A stretch of DNA of 19,500 bases from an uncultured Candidatus Peregrinibacteria bacterium (GCA_903822115.1 CAIJNU010000099.1:1-19500); one strand, 5' to 3'. Counted from the stretch's first letter, positions 7,734 to 14,597 are shown. Numbers and translations: made by a program. Notes: generated by a model from the sequence alone, not told the origin.

Positions 7734-8423
7734 TTACCACTGCGTCACTGCGCGAGCCTTTCCCGTATCGATCAACTCTTGCGCCGGCCATCGGGCGGGA
7801 TTTTTTTTGCTGTGTCGCATCTTCAGCCACGTCTTCTTCTTCTCCATACCCTTGAGAAAGAAAATGTACGCCTCGGATGCGAGGAGAGCCGGCATCGTCA
7901 CCGTGATGCGATCCGGAACGTCGAACTTCTCCGTGTGCGTCGCGAGTGCGTAGGCTCCCTCGAATGCTTCTGCGGGAACCGGCGGGAAGAGGGAGGCGAT
8001 GTGGCCGTCCTCACCAAGCCCGAGCGTCACGAGATCCACCGGCCCCTTCGCCAGCAATTCGCGCAGCTTCTGATCGTACAAATTCACACAGTCCTGCAAT
8101 GGCTTCCACGTGTCAGGTGCGATGAGGTGATCGGGTGTGAGTCCGACAGCGTCGAGGAGCGCGGCGCGGATCGCGCGCTGATTGCTGGATTCGTGGTCGG
8201 GCGAAACGTAGCGTTCATCCGTCAGAAAAACCCAGACATTCGTCCACTCGATGGGACGATCCTTGAGCAGGGCGTAGATCGGCAGGGGAGTGGAGCCGCC
8301 CGAAAGTCCGATGACGCAGCGACCGTTTTTTGAAAGCGCCGTCGTGATGGCCTCCTCGAGGAGAGAAGCGGAGTGTTCCAGAAATTTTTCTTCCGATGGA
8401 AGTTCGATGAGTTCGATGGTCAT
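7734..8423 (-). CDS. pgl: 6-phosphogluconolactonase
   Basis: This 229-aa cytoplasmic enzyme hydrolyses 6-phosphogluconolactone to 6-phosphogluconate, the second step of the oxidative pentose phosphate pathway. Family motifs are LSGGSTPLPIY (about 43-53), the FLTDERYVSPDHESSN stretch (about 69-84) and LGLGEDGHIASLFP (about 138-151). The last holds the general-base-type Asp-Gly-His. Length is normal for the DevB/Pgl form. The ATG at 8423 lies 2 nt after the TGA of zwf, giving TGACTATG on the coding strand, so the two are almost certainly co-transcribed and translationally coupled. The upstream open frame is only shadow sequence inside zwf. Confidence 0.95.
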   Translation of the reverse strand: MTIELIELPSEEKFLEHSASLLEEAITTALSKNGRCVIGLSGGSTPLPIYALLKDRPIEWTNVWVFLTDERYVSPDHESSNQRAIRAALLDAVGLTPDHLIAPDTWKPLQDCVNLYDQKLRELLAKGPVDLVTLGLGEDGHIASLFPPVPAEAFEGAYALATHTEKFDVPDRITVTMPALLASEAYIFFLKGMEKKKTWLKMRHSKKNPARWPAQELIDTGKARAVTQW

Positions 8424-8425
8424 AG

Positions 8426-9868
8426 TCAAAACCAGGGAAGTCCGTCGCGTTCGATCCAGCGGTGCGCCGCCTCGGGAGTGGCTTCGCCGGAGGCGTAGGT
8501 ATGCAGAGGAGTGGTGGGTTGATCGAGGTAGGCTTGGAGCGGATCGATGAAGCGCCACGCGCTGCGGACTTCCTCAAAACTCAAGAACCAATTTCGCTTT
8601 CCCGCGATCGCTTCGAGGATGAGCAGTCCGTGTTCCGGCAGACAGTCGCCGATACAGACGAGGGGGTCGGCGAGGATGAGGGGGCGAAAAGCCGGTTCCG
8701 TTCCGCCGAGCTTCGTCTGGAGCGAGAGGCGCATCCCCGCTTCTCCCTGGAGGATGATGTCGAGGCGGTTGGGATTGCTGCCCTGCCCCACGATTCTCGG
8801 TTCCTGGAAGCGGATCGAAACGCGCGTTTCCTTCTTCGCGAGACGCTTGCCGGAACGCAGATAGAACGGCACGCCCTGCCATCGAGGTTCGCGGGAGTGG
8901 AGCTTGAGCGCGACGAAGGTATTGGTTCGCGATTCGTGGGCGACACCCTCCTCCTCTCTATACCCTTTCGCGTTTTCCTTCCCGACTACTCCCGCACCGT
9001 ACTGCCCCTGAATGATGACGTCATCGAGCGACGCGGCGGGCGGAAGGTAGAGGAGTTTCTGCGCGTCGAGGCGGCCTGCGGGAACGGCATTCTCGCTGTC
9101 GGCGAGTCGCATCGTGAGCAGCGAGCAGAGTTGGATGAGGTGACTCTGGATCATGTCGCGCAGCGTTCCCGTATGGTCGAAGTAGCTCGCACGCCCCTCG
9201 ATGCCGACTGTTTCGGAGGCGGTGATCTCGATGTGATGGATGAGCGTGTTCTTGAAGAGTCGTTCGAGGATGGGGTTGGCGAAGCGCAGGTAGTAGACGT
9301 TGCGCACTGCCTCCTTTCCGAGATAGTGATCGAGCAGGAATATCTCCTCTTCTTTAAGGCAGTGGGTGAGTTGGTCGCGGATTTCCTCGAAGCTCTTCAT
9401 GTCGTGACCGACCGGTTTCTCCACGATGCAGCGGAATTCCCCGTCTTCCCCGCGGATTTGTGCGGCGCACAGCCCCTTCAGTGTTGCGGTCATCACTTGT
9501 GGCGGGATGCTGAGGTACGCGAGGCGCACCGTCTTCCCCCACTCTTTCTCCATCGTTTCCAATTTCGCTTTCAACCTCTTCATGTCATCCGCGCTGTCGT
9601 ACTGGCCGGCGCAGTAGGAGACGTGGGAGAGGAATTCCTCGAGCGCCGACTCCGTTACTTCGAGCATGTCACTACGAATCGCATCCGCCACGAACGTGCG
9701 GAAGGCGTCGTCGCTCATTTCGGTGCGACTGAATCCCACGATGGCGTACTGAGAGGGGAGTCGCTTCTTGAGGGCGAGGGTGTAGAGCGCGGGATAGAGC
9801 TTCAGCTTCGCCAAATTGCCGGAAGCGCCGAAGAGCAGGAGCGAGAAAGGGCGGGAAGCGGAGAGCAT
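8426..9868 (-). CDS. zwf: Glucose-6-phosphate 1-dehydrogenase
   Basis: This 480-aa cytoplasmic enzyme oxidises glucose 6-phosphate to 6-phosphogluconolactone with NAD(P)+. The Rossmann fingerprint is GASGNLAKLKLYPALY (14-29), where Asn stands for the usual Asp of GASGDLA. EKPVGHD is at 150-156 and the substrate site LLDHYLGKEAVRN at 178-190 (H181, K185). EGRASYFDHTGTLRDMIQSH (224-243) carries the catalytic His243. FYLRSGKRL and the C-terminal SFEEVRSAWRFIDPL are also typical. Length is close to the usual 480-510. The ATG at 9868 is preceded by an extended -10 (TGC TACAAT) 9 nt upstream and no ribosome binding site. pgl follows 2 nt after the stop. A 482-aa open frame on the other strand (8462-9910) is a shadow of this GC-rich gene. 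Confidence 0.97.
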   Translation of the reverse strand: MLSASRPFSLLLFGASGNLAKLKLYPALYTLALKKRLPSQYAIVGFSRTEMSDDAFRTFVADAIRSDMLEVTESALEEFLSHVSYCAGQYDSADDMKRLKAKLETMEKEWGKTVRLAYLSIPPQVMTATLKGLCAAQIRGEDGEFRCIVEKPVGHDMKSFEEIRDQLTHCLKEEEIFLLDHYLGKEAVRNVYYLRFANPILERLFKNTLIHHIEITASETVGIEGRASYFDHTGTLRDMIQSHLIQLCSLLTMRLADSENAVPAGRLDAQKLLYLPPAASLDDVIIQGQYGAGVVGKENAKGYREEEGVAHESRTNTFVALKLHSREPRWQGVPFYLRSGKRLAKKETRVSIRFQEPRIVGQGSNPNRLDIILQGEAGMRLSLQTKLGGTEPAFRPLILADPLVCIGDCLPEHGLLILEAIAGKRNWFLSFEEVRSAWRFIDPLQAYLDQPTTPLHTYASGEATPEAAHRWIERDGLPWF

Positions 9869-9877
9869 GATGCGGGA

Positions 9878-9886
9878 ATTGTAGCA
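9878..9886 (-). promoter_or_regulatory. Extended -10 promoter of zwf-pgl
   Basis: On the minus strand this reads TGC followed by TACAAT (5 of 6 to TATAAT) with the extended -10 TG. It ends 9 nt before the zwf ATG. No good -35 hexamer is visible 17 bp further up, as expected for extended -10 promoters. A start point about 7 nt downstream would leave almost no 5' leader. Confidence 0.5.
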
Positions 9887-9915
9887 TCCGCTGCAGGAAG
9901 AGCGCGTTAAGAAAT

Positions 9916-9930
9916 GCGGGATTTCCCCGC
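9916..9930. repeat. Short GC hairpin in the zwf-metK intergenic region
   Basis: GCGGG and CCCGC flank a 5-nt loop ATTTC. No T-run follows on either strand, so a terminator role is doubtful. It lies between the zwf promoter and the metK leader. Confidence 0.3.
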
Positions 9931-9950
9931 CTGAGGATGTTGATTTTCCT

Positions 9951-9980
9951 TTGCGGCATGGTAGGATCCCCGCACATTAT
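9951..9980 (+). promoter_or_regulatory. Candidate promoter of the metK leader
   Basis: TTGCGG (9951-9956) and CATTAT (9975-9980, 4 of 6) are 18 bp apart. A start about 7 nt downstream would fall at the first bases of the palindrome at 9988, so the transcript would begin with that hairpin and then the riboswitch. A 7-bp inverted repeat (GGTAGGA at 9960-9966, TCCTACC at 9983-9989) straddles the -10 and could be an operator. The match is weak. Confidence 0.3.
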
Positions 9981-9987
9981 CGTCCTA

Positions 9988-10011
9988 CCACGGCGTTCGC
10001 GAACGCCGTGG
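9988..10011. repeat. Perfect 24-bp palindrome directly before the SAM riboswitch
   Basis: The half-site CCACGGCGTTCG is followed immediately by its exact reverse complement (centre between 9999 and 10000). It ends one base before the first riboswitch-region base and two before P1 (10013). In RNA it would form a very stable hairpin at or near the 5' end of the metK transcript; in DNA it could be a protein-binding site. Its left end overlaps the GGTAGGA/TCCTACC inverted repeat. Confidence 0.85.
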
Positions 10012-10012
10012 C

Positions 10013-10114
10013 CTATCAAGAGAGACGCTGAGGGAACTGGCCCGCATGAAGCGTCCCCCAACCATCCGGAAGCCCGGAAACGGTGGGAACTCCAGCCCCG
10101 CTCGGGGAAGATAG
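10013..10114 (+). ncRNA. SAM-I (S-box) riboswitch controlling metK
   Basis: The sequence follows the S-box consensus in order. P1 is CTATC (10013-10017) with GATAG (10110-10114), and P1 is followed by AAGAG. P2 is GACGC/GCGTC (10024-10028, 10051-10055), enclosing GAGGGAACTGGCCC and the ATGAAGC kink-turn side. CAACC (10059-10063) comes next. P3 is built from CCGG/CCGG (10066-10069, 10074-10077) within ACC...GGT. GGTGGGAACTCCAGC corresponds to the conserved GGTGC.AA.TCCAGC. P4 is CCCC/GGGG (10096-10099, 10104-10107), then GAAGATAG closes P1. The loop CTGG (10037-10040) can pair with the CC after P2 for the known pseudoknot. S-box RNAs bind S-adenosylmethionine and switch off methionine/SAM genes; the next gene is metK, 216 nt downstream of P1. 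Confidence 0.93.
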
Positions 10115-10123
10115 CTCAATATC

Positions 10124-10156
10124 AGCTTCTCTCCTCGCTCGGAGAAGCTCTTTCTC
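10124..10156 (+). terminator. Candidate riboswitch-controlled terminator
   Basis: AGCTTCTC (10124-10131) pairs perfectly with GAGAAGCT (10142-10149) around a 10-nt loop, followed by CTTTCTC, a modest U-rich tail. It starts 10 nt after P1 of the S-box. AGCT at 10113-10116, overlapping the 3' strand of P1, could pair with AGCT at 10124-10127 and so compete with the terminator when SAM is absent. The geometry fits transcriptional attenuation, but the U-tract is weak. Confidence 0.55.
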
Positions 10157-10170
10157 AAGAAGTTCGAAAG

Positions 10171-10205
10171 AAGATATAAGACGTAAGATGTGAGACTTAA
10201 GATGG
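10171..10205 (+). repeat. Degenerate 7-bp tandem repeat, left array (5 units)
   Basis: Five consecutive in-phase heptamers: AAGATAT, AAGACGT, AAGATGT, GAGACTT, AAGATGG (consensus RAGAYGT). The array is purine-rich on the plus strand. It faces a longer array of the reverse-complement unit at 10227-10303. Confidence 0.8.
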
Positions 10206-10245
10206 AAGAATTGTGATGAATAACTTCCATCTTAAGTCTCACATC
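10187..10245 (+). repeat. 22-bp perfect inverted repeat in the metK leader
   Basis: Positions 10187-10208 are the exact reverse complement of 10224-10245, with a 15-nt loop (10209-10223). The stem core contains GAGACTTAAGATGG. In the metK mRNA it would form a long hairpin after the riboswitch terminator and about 85 nt before the start codon. There is no following T-run, so it is not a standard terminator. It is where the two heptamer arrays meet. Confidence 0.85.
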
Positions 10246-10303
10246 TCTTATCTCACGTCTAACGTCTTACATCTCTCATCCATCATCTCTCGCCTTACAT
10301 CTC
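10227..10303 (-). repeat. Degenerate 7-bp tandem repeat, right array (11 units)
   Basis: Eleven heptamers run in exact 7-bp phase on the plus strand: CCATCTT, AAGTCTC, ACATCTC, TTATCTC, ACGTCTA, ACGTCTT, ACATCTC, TCATCCA, TCATCTC, TCGCCTT, ACATCTC. On the minus strand this is the same RAGAYGT-type unit as the left array. The strand is strongly pyrimidine-rich and continues that way to the metK ATG, so metK has no Shine-Dalgarno motif. Confidence 0.8.
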
Positions 10304-10330
10304 TTCACCGATTCCTTTCCCCTCCTCCAC

Positions 10331-11485
10331 ATGTCCCACTTCTTCACTTCGGAATCCGTAACGGAAGGTCATCCCGACAAGCTCTGCGATCAAATCTCCG
10401 ACGCCATCCTCGACGAGGCGTTGCGACAGGACAAGCGCGCTCACGTTGCGTGCGAATGTCTCGCGACGACGGGGCTCGTGGTGGTTGCGGGCGAGATGCG
10501 GACGAGCGGGTATGTCGATATCGCCGGCATCGCGCGCAGGACGATCAAGGAGATTGGATACGATGATGCGGCGTTCGGTTTCGATCATCGGGCGTGTGCC
10601 GTTGTGGTTTCTGTCGGCGAGCAGAGTGCGGATATCCAGCTCGGAGTCGATGAGGAGAAGAATGCCGTGCACGAGCAGGGGGCCGGCGATCAGGGATTGA
10701 TGTTCGGCTTCGCATGCGACGAGACGCCGGAGCTCATGCCTTTGCCGATTTCTCTCGCGCATGCTCTCACGAAGAAGCTCGCGGACGTTCGCAAGAAAAA
10801 CGAACTGAACTATCTTCGTCCCGACGGAAAAAGTCAGGTCACGATTCAGTACAGTGATGACGGGAAGCCCGAGCGTATCGATTGCGTCGTCGTCTCGACG
10901 CAGCATGCAGAGTCCGCCTCGCACGAGCAGATTACCCGCGACATTAAAGAGCATGTCATCATGCCGATTTGCGCGAGGTACATGGACGATCGCACCAAGA
11001 TTTACATCAATCCCACGGGGCGCTTTGTCATCGGGGGGCCTCCCGGAGACTGCGGACTCACGGGTCGCAAGATCATCGTCGACACCTACGGCGGATACAG
11101 TCGCCATGGAGGCGGCGCGTTCTCCGGTAAGGATCCGAGCAAGGTCGATCGCAGCGCGGCATACGCGGCGCGTTGGATTGCGAAGAACGTCGTGAAGGCG
11201 GGGCTCGCGCGCAAGTGCGAGGTGCAAATCGCGTACGCGATCGGCATCGCCGCACCGGTCTCCGTCCACGTCGACACGTTTGGCACGGGCAAGGTCGCCG
11301 ACCGCGCCCTCGAGACGGCAATCGGGAAAGTATTCGATCTCCGACCGGCCGCCATCATCCGCGATCTCGATCTCCTCAAGCCTCAGTATCGCAACCTCGC
11401 CACCTACGGACACATGGGTCGAGAGGATCTGAAGGTGAAATGGGAGGAGTGCGACAAGGTTGAGGCTCTCCTGAAGGTCGTTTAA
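10331..11485 (+). CDS. metK: S-adenosylmethionine synthetase
   Basis: This 384-aa cytoplasmic enzyme makes SAM from methionine and ATP. The N-terminal FTSESVTEGHPDKLCDQISD (5-24) carries the ATP-binding GHPDK. GAGDQGLMFGFACDET (about 117-132) is the methionine/ATP loop signature. GGPPGDCGLTGRKIIVDTYG is followed by GGGAFSGKDPSKVDRSAAYA, the classic P-loop-like and Mg/K-binding stretch. The C-terminal HMGREDLKVKWEE is normal. Length matches the family (380-400). The ATG at 10331 is fixed by the conserved N-terminus. The upstream 20 nt are almost pure pyrimidine, with no ribosome binding site. A SAM-I riboswitch with terminator lies upstream, so SAM probably represses this gene. Confidence 0.98.
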   Translation: MSHFFTSESVTEGHPDKLCDQISDAILDEALRQDKRAHVACECLATTGLVVVAGEMRTSGYVDIAGIARRTIKEIGYDDAAFGFDHRACAVVVSVGEQSADIQLGVDEEKNAVHEQGAGDQGLMFGFACDETPELMPLPISLAHALTKKLADVRKKNELNYLRPDGKSQVTIQYSDDGKPERIDCVVVSTQHAESASHEQITRDIKEHVIMPICARYMDDRTKIYINPTGRFVIGGPPGDCGLTGRKIIVDTYGGYSRHGGGAFSGKDPSKVDRSAAYAARWIAKNVVKAGLARKCEVQIAYAIGIAAPVSVHVDTFGTGKVADRALETAIGKVFDLRPAAIIRDLDLLKPQYRNLATYGHMGREDLKVKWEECDKVEALLKVV

Positions 11486-11579
11486 GTCTTCTCCTTTTGA
11501 CAGGGTGTACACCATCGTTTGCTTCTCGCTGGAATTCCGCGGGAGCCCTAGTCTGCGCCAAAAAGTCTGATCGTCTCTG
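11486..11579 (+). other. metK-GGQ gene intergenic region
   Basis: A perfect -35 hexamer TTGACA is at 11497-11502, but no -10 is seen at 16-18 bp spacing. A 10-bp palindrome GGTGTACACC (11504-11513) follows, without a T-run. TCTGAT lies 8 nt before the ATG at 11580. No clear terminator for metK is visible. Confidence 0.3.
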
Positions 11580-12005
11580 ATGCGCTATCCTATGGACATG
11601 GGTTTTCCCATTCCGCTGCCACCGGCACTCGAGAAGAAAGCTCAAGAAATTGGTTTGGAGAGCAAGGATGTCGAGGAGCACTTCATTCGAGGAGGAGGCG
11701 CCGGCGGTCAGAAGATCAATAAGACGTCGAGCACCGTACGACTTCTCCACAGGCCCACGGGCATCGAGGTGAAGGTGCAGAAGCATCGCGAGCAATTCAG
11801 AAATCGCCTCTCGGCGTGGAAACTTTTACTGTTCAAAATCGAGGAGCGCGTGAAGGGTGAGGAGTCGATGCTTCAGAAGAGAATATTTAAATTGAAGAAG
11901 CAGAAGCGCAAGCGTTCGAAACGCGCACAGCAGAAAGTTTTGGAGACGAAGAAGAAGAGGGGGTTGATCAAGAAACTACGGAGTGATGTGACGGGCTCAA
12001 GTTAA
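11580..12005 (+). CDS. Small GGQ-domain peptide chain release factor-like protein
   Basis: This 141-aa protein contains the RF-1 class GGQ loop, RGGGAGGQKINKTSSTV (about 37-53, GGQ at 42-44), followed by VRLLHRPTGIEVKVQKHREQFRNR, which is the catalytic domain 3 of release factors. The Gln places water at the ribosomal peptidyl-transferase centre to hydrolyse peptidyl-tRNA. The domains that read stop codons are absent. From about 88 on it is a very basic tail (KKQKRKRSKRAQQK), as in ribosome-rescue proteins of the ArfB or C12orf65/mtRF-R type. A rescue role on stalled ribosomes is thus likely but inferred. In-frame ATGs at 11592 and 11598 are alternative starts; TATCCT lies 6 nt before the last. 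Its stop overlaps the stop of the opposing amidase gene (12002-12005). Confidence 0.88.
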   Translation: MRYPMDMGFPIPLPPALEKKAQEIGLESKDVEEHFIRGGGAGGQKINKTSSTVRLLHRPTGIEVKVQKHREQFRNRLSAWKLLLFKIEERVKGEESMLQKRIFKLKKQKRKRSKRAQQKVLETKKKRGLIKKLRSDVTGSS

Positions 12006-14503
12006 AATTTCTGGACTGCAGCTCCGGGATAGTAGTAGCGCAGGATTTCCAGCGCCCCCTTCCCCTCGTAAGCTTGTCCCTTCGCCCCGCACCCGGACAT
12101 GCCAACCCCATGCCCCGAGAGCGGGAATCCCTTGCACCACGGATCGGGCTTCGAGGAGAAGATTTCCGCGTGAGGAAAATTCGTCCAGCCCACTTCCGCC
12201 GGCGAACGCGTGCGACCGTCATCCGAGGAGAAGTACGGGATGCGCAACACTTCACCGTTGATCGTCAGCACCTCTCCCGCGGTCTTCTGGATGATGCTCA
12301 CCCAGCGCGGATTCTTTCCTTCGAACACCGCACCTGAGAATGCCTGGAACTCCGCGGGATTATCAGAGGCGTCGTAGGGCAGACCGGGGAATTTGCGATG
12401 CGCGGGGAGCATCCAGTAGGCGGCGTACGTGCGCGCCGCGATGGCGAAGGCTTCCTGCTTGGCGGCGGGTTCGGTGTCGGGTTCTTCGCTGATGCCGGCC
12501 ATGTACGCCTCGAGGGGCAATTCATCGATGAACGTCAGTCCCCCATTCAAAACACGACATTCGAGCACGCCATGGAAGCGATTACCTGATTTCTGCCAGC
12601 TCGTGATCGCGTTGGAGCCGCCCCCTGCATCAATGCGAACGATGCCCGATGCGATCACCTTTCCATTCAGCGTTCCCACACAATCATTACCACTCGATTG
12701 CAACGTTATCGTCCCCGCACTCAATGTCTGGCCGTTGACGATGCTGCGCGAGAGGATGGAGAGCGTCTCGGTTCCGCCGGAGAGGGATTCATCGGTGAGG
12801 CGAACGCGAATCGTCTGGGGCATCGTTGCCGCGGAGGAAGACTGGATAGGAGTCACCGGGACGTACACGGAAGATGATGAGGAAGAGGAGGAAGACGAGG
12901 TGATCGTCGGCAGGACATATCCCTGCGACGCGCTCGTCGGGCCGCCGGGGATCTTGAGACGCATGCCCTCAGACGAGAGCGTGTACACGACACCGCCGAG
13001 CTTCAGCGTGGTATCACCTCTGGCGAGCGGGAGACGAATCTGGAGCGTGATCGTCTGCGAGCCCATGGCGGGAATGGCTGCGGGGGAGAGGAGAGTCTTG
13101 CCGACGCGTACGAGACCGCCGCCGCGCACGATCCACAAGCCGATATCGGGAGAGGAGCGGAAGACATTCCCGAGGAAGGCTTGCGGCGCAACAGTGGTAT
13201 TTCCCGTGCGATACTGCAGTGTTACCTGGACATCCATGCCTGGTCTGCCGCTGATCGCGGTGGAGCCGATGGCGGAGAGACCGTAGGCGACGCCGCTGTA
13301 ACGATGGTCAGCAGGCGGAGGCGGAATCCTTGATGAGGATGCGGAGGAAGAGGCGGGAGACGATGTGGGGGATGGCGGGAGCGGGAAATTGACGGTGGCG
13401 CCGATATTACCTCCTCGGACGTTGGCGCGAATCTGATCGAGGGCGTTGTAGAGGGTGTATCCGGGGCAGGAGGTGGAGAGCAAGTCTCGATGTCCGACAA
13501 TGGGAGGGAGGGATTTTCCGTGGAAGAGGACGTTGCGGGTGTAATCAATGTTGTATTCCTTGCCGAGCGTATCGAGGAGCCACTGGAGGCTCTGTGCTTG
13601 CGCCTGTGTGGGATCTTCCACTTCAAAATTTCCCATGAGCGCTATTCCCAGCGTGCCGATGTTGTTGCAGTAGGCATGGCCGCCGACGACGTACTCTCCT
13701 CCGGCGCGCCCCTGGTAGATCTGCCCCGTCTCATCAATGACGTAGTGGTAGCCGATGTCGCCCCAGCCGCGGGAGACGGCGTGATACTGGTAGATCGCGC
13801 GCATGCGCTCCACGCCGGGACGTGCGTCTCCGCTCACCTGCTCACTCGTGTGGTGGATGACGACGAGACGGATACCGGGTGAGTATTGCTGTGGCCAGCG
13901 CAGGTGCTGTCCGTTTGCATCCGTGGTTTTGACGCGAGCGATGCGGAATTCTGCGGGATAGCGCTGCTGCATGAGATTGCAATCTTGGACGCGTCCGGCG
14001 GACTGGGTGAGCGCCTCACTGCCATTGCCGTTCAGCGGATTCGCATCCGATGCATCTCCGGATGCTGTCACGGCCTTGCCGTCGTAGAGCAAGGATTCGT
14101 TCGCACCCCAGTCCACGCGCGAGAGGATTTTCGGAGTGCCGACATTCGTCAGCGAGGCTACGGAGTAGTGAACGGGATCAGCGGCAATGCGAATCGGATG
14201 GAGCGCGACGGAGAGATTCTCTCCGCGCAGACGCACCTGAGACACCGCATGCCCGAAAATGACGAGGTTGGATTCCGTGGAGAGGGGATCGTCCTCCGCG
14301 TCCTTCGTCAGTTTCGTCCATGGTGACCACGAATCCCCCGTGAGGCCGCTCACCTCAAGATTGATCTCCTCCCCTCCCACGCTGAGTGCATCGATGGAAG
14401 GATTGAAGGACTGCACAAGCTGCGACGGAGCTGCATGCGGCGGCTCTGCCGCCGCCAGAATGGCCAGCGGAAGCAGCGCAATGAGGAAGAGCGATCTGCG
14501 CAT
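12002..14503 (-). CDS. Secreted N-acetylmuramoyl-L-alanine amidase / SpoIID fusion
   Basis: This 833-aa exported peptidoglycan hydrolase has a signal peptide at about 1-20. An N-terminal beta domain (about 30-120) is followed by a PGRP/Amidase_2 domain (about 124-365). There VVIHHT (H217/H218), VGHRD (H338) and TSCPG (C346) give the zinc site, and YHYVIDETGQIYQGR is typical. Pro/Ser linker 374-397 leads to a central beta domain (about 400-520) and a poly-Ser linker (536-545). The C-terminal SpoIID/LytB domain (about 560-833) has ELPLEAYMAGISEEPD with E673 at the likely catalytic Glu, AIAARTYAAYW, and SGHGVGMSGCGAKGQA (796-811). SpoIID proteins are lytic transglycosylases acting on denuded glycan, so one chain may first remove stem peptides and then cut the strand. 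TATACT lies 8 nt before the ATG. Confidence 0.93.
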   Translation of the reverse strand: MRRSLFLIALLPLAILAAAEPPHAAPSQLVQSFNPSIDALSVGGEEINLEVSGLTGDSWSPWTKLTKDAEDDPLSTESNLVIFGHAVSQVRLRGENLSVALHPIRIAADPVHYSVASLTNVGTPKILSRVDWGANESLLYDGKAVTASGDASDANPLNGNGSEALTQSAGRVQDCNLMQQRYPAEFRIARVKTTDANGQHLRWPQQYSPGIRLVVIHHTSEQVSGDARPGVERMRAIYQYHAVSRGWGDIGYHYVIDETGQIYQGRAGGEYVVGGHAYCNNIGTLGIALMGNFEVEDPTQAQAQSLQWLLDTLGKEYNIDYTRNVLFHGKSLPPIVGHRDLLSTSCPGYTLYNALDQIRANVRGGNIGATVNFPLPPSPTSSPASSSASSSRIPPPPADHRYSGVAYGLSAIGSTAISGRPGMDVQVTLQYRTGNTTVAPQAFLGNVFRSSPDIGLWIVRGGGLVRVGKTLLSPAAIPAMGSQTITLQIRLPLARGDTTLKLGGVVYTLSSEGMRLKIPGGPTSASQGYVLPTITSSSSSSSSSSVYVPVTPIQSSSAATMPQTIRVRLTDESLSGGTETLSILSRSIVNGQTLSAGTITLQSSGNDCVGTLNGKVIASGIVRIDAGGGSNAITSWQKSGNRFHGVLECRVLNGGLTFIDELPLEAYMAGISEEPDTEPAAKQEAFAIAARTYAAYWMLPAHRKFPGLPYDASDNPAEFQAFSGAVFEGKNPRWVSIIQKTAGEVLTINGEVLRIPYFSSDDGRTRSPAEVGWTNFPHAEIFSSKPDPWCKGFPLSGHGVGMSGCGAKGQAYEGKGALEILRYYYPGAAVQKF

Positions 14504-14597
14504 CGGAAGCGAGTATACGATGTCGATGCAGATGGCACAGGGTTTTTCACGAAGAAATCCGTCGATTGGCTATGGGAATTAAGTCGGCATGGAATGT
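14504..14597. other. Short intergenic region with the amidase promoter
   Basis: TATACT (5 of 6 to TATAAT) on the minus strand at 14512-14517 ends 8 nt before the amidase ATG. No convincing -35 is seen at 17 bp, and no terminator for the upstream Cys-rich gene is visible. Confidence 0.4.

Noticed and set aside
7721..7737. Bidirectional terminator between yraN and pgl
   Set aside because: GTAACG/CGTTTAC is a 6-bp stem with a bulge and no T-run on either side.
8462..9910. 482-codon open frame on the plus strand
   Set aside because: It is the antisense shadow of zwf, whose motifs are unmistakable; the plus-strand translation has no domain signature and is an Arg/Glu-rich, GC-driven product.
10171..10303. 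CRISPR array
   Set aside because: The units are 7 bp with no spacers and no cas genes nearby.
10295..11515. 406-codon open frame on the minus strand
   Set aside because: Antisense to metK, with no recognisable motifs.
12429..13286. 285-codon plus-strand frame inside the amidase gene
   Set aside because: Antisense shadow; its Glu run is the complement of the poly-Ser linker.
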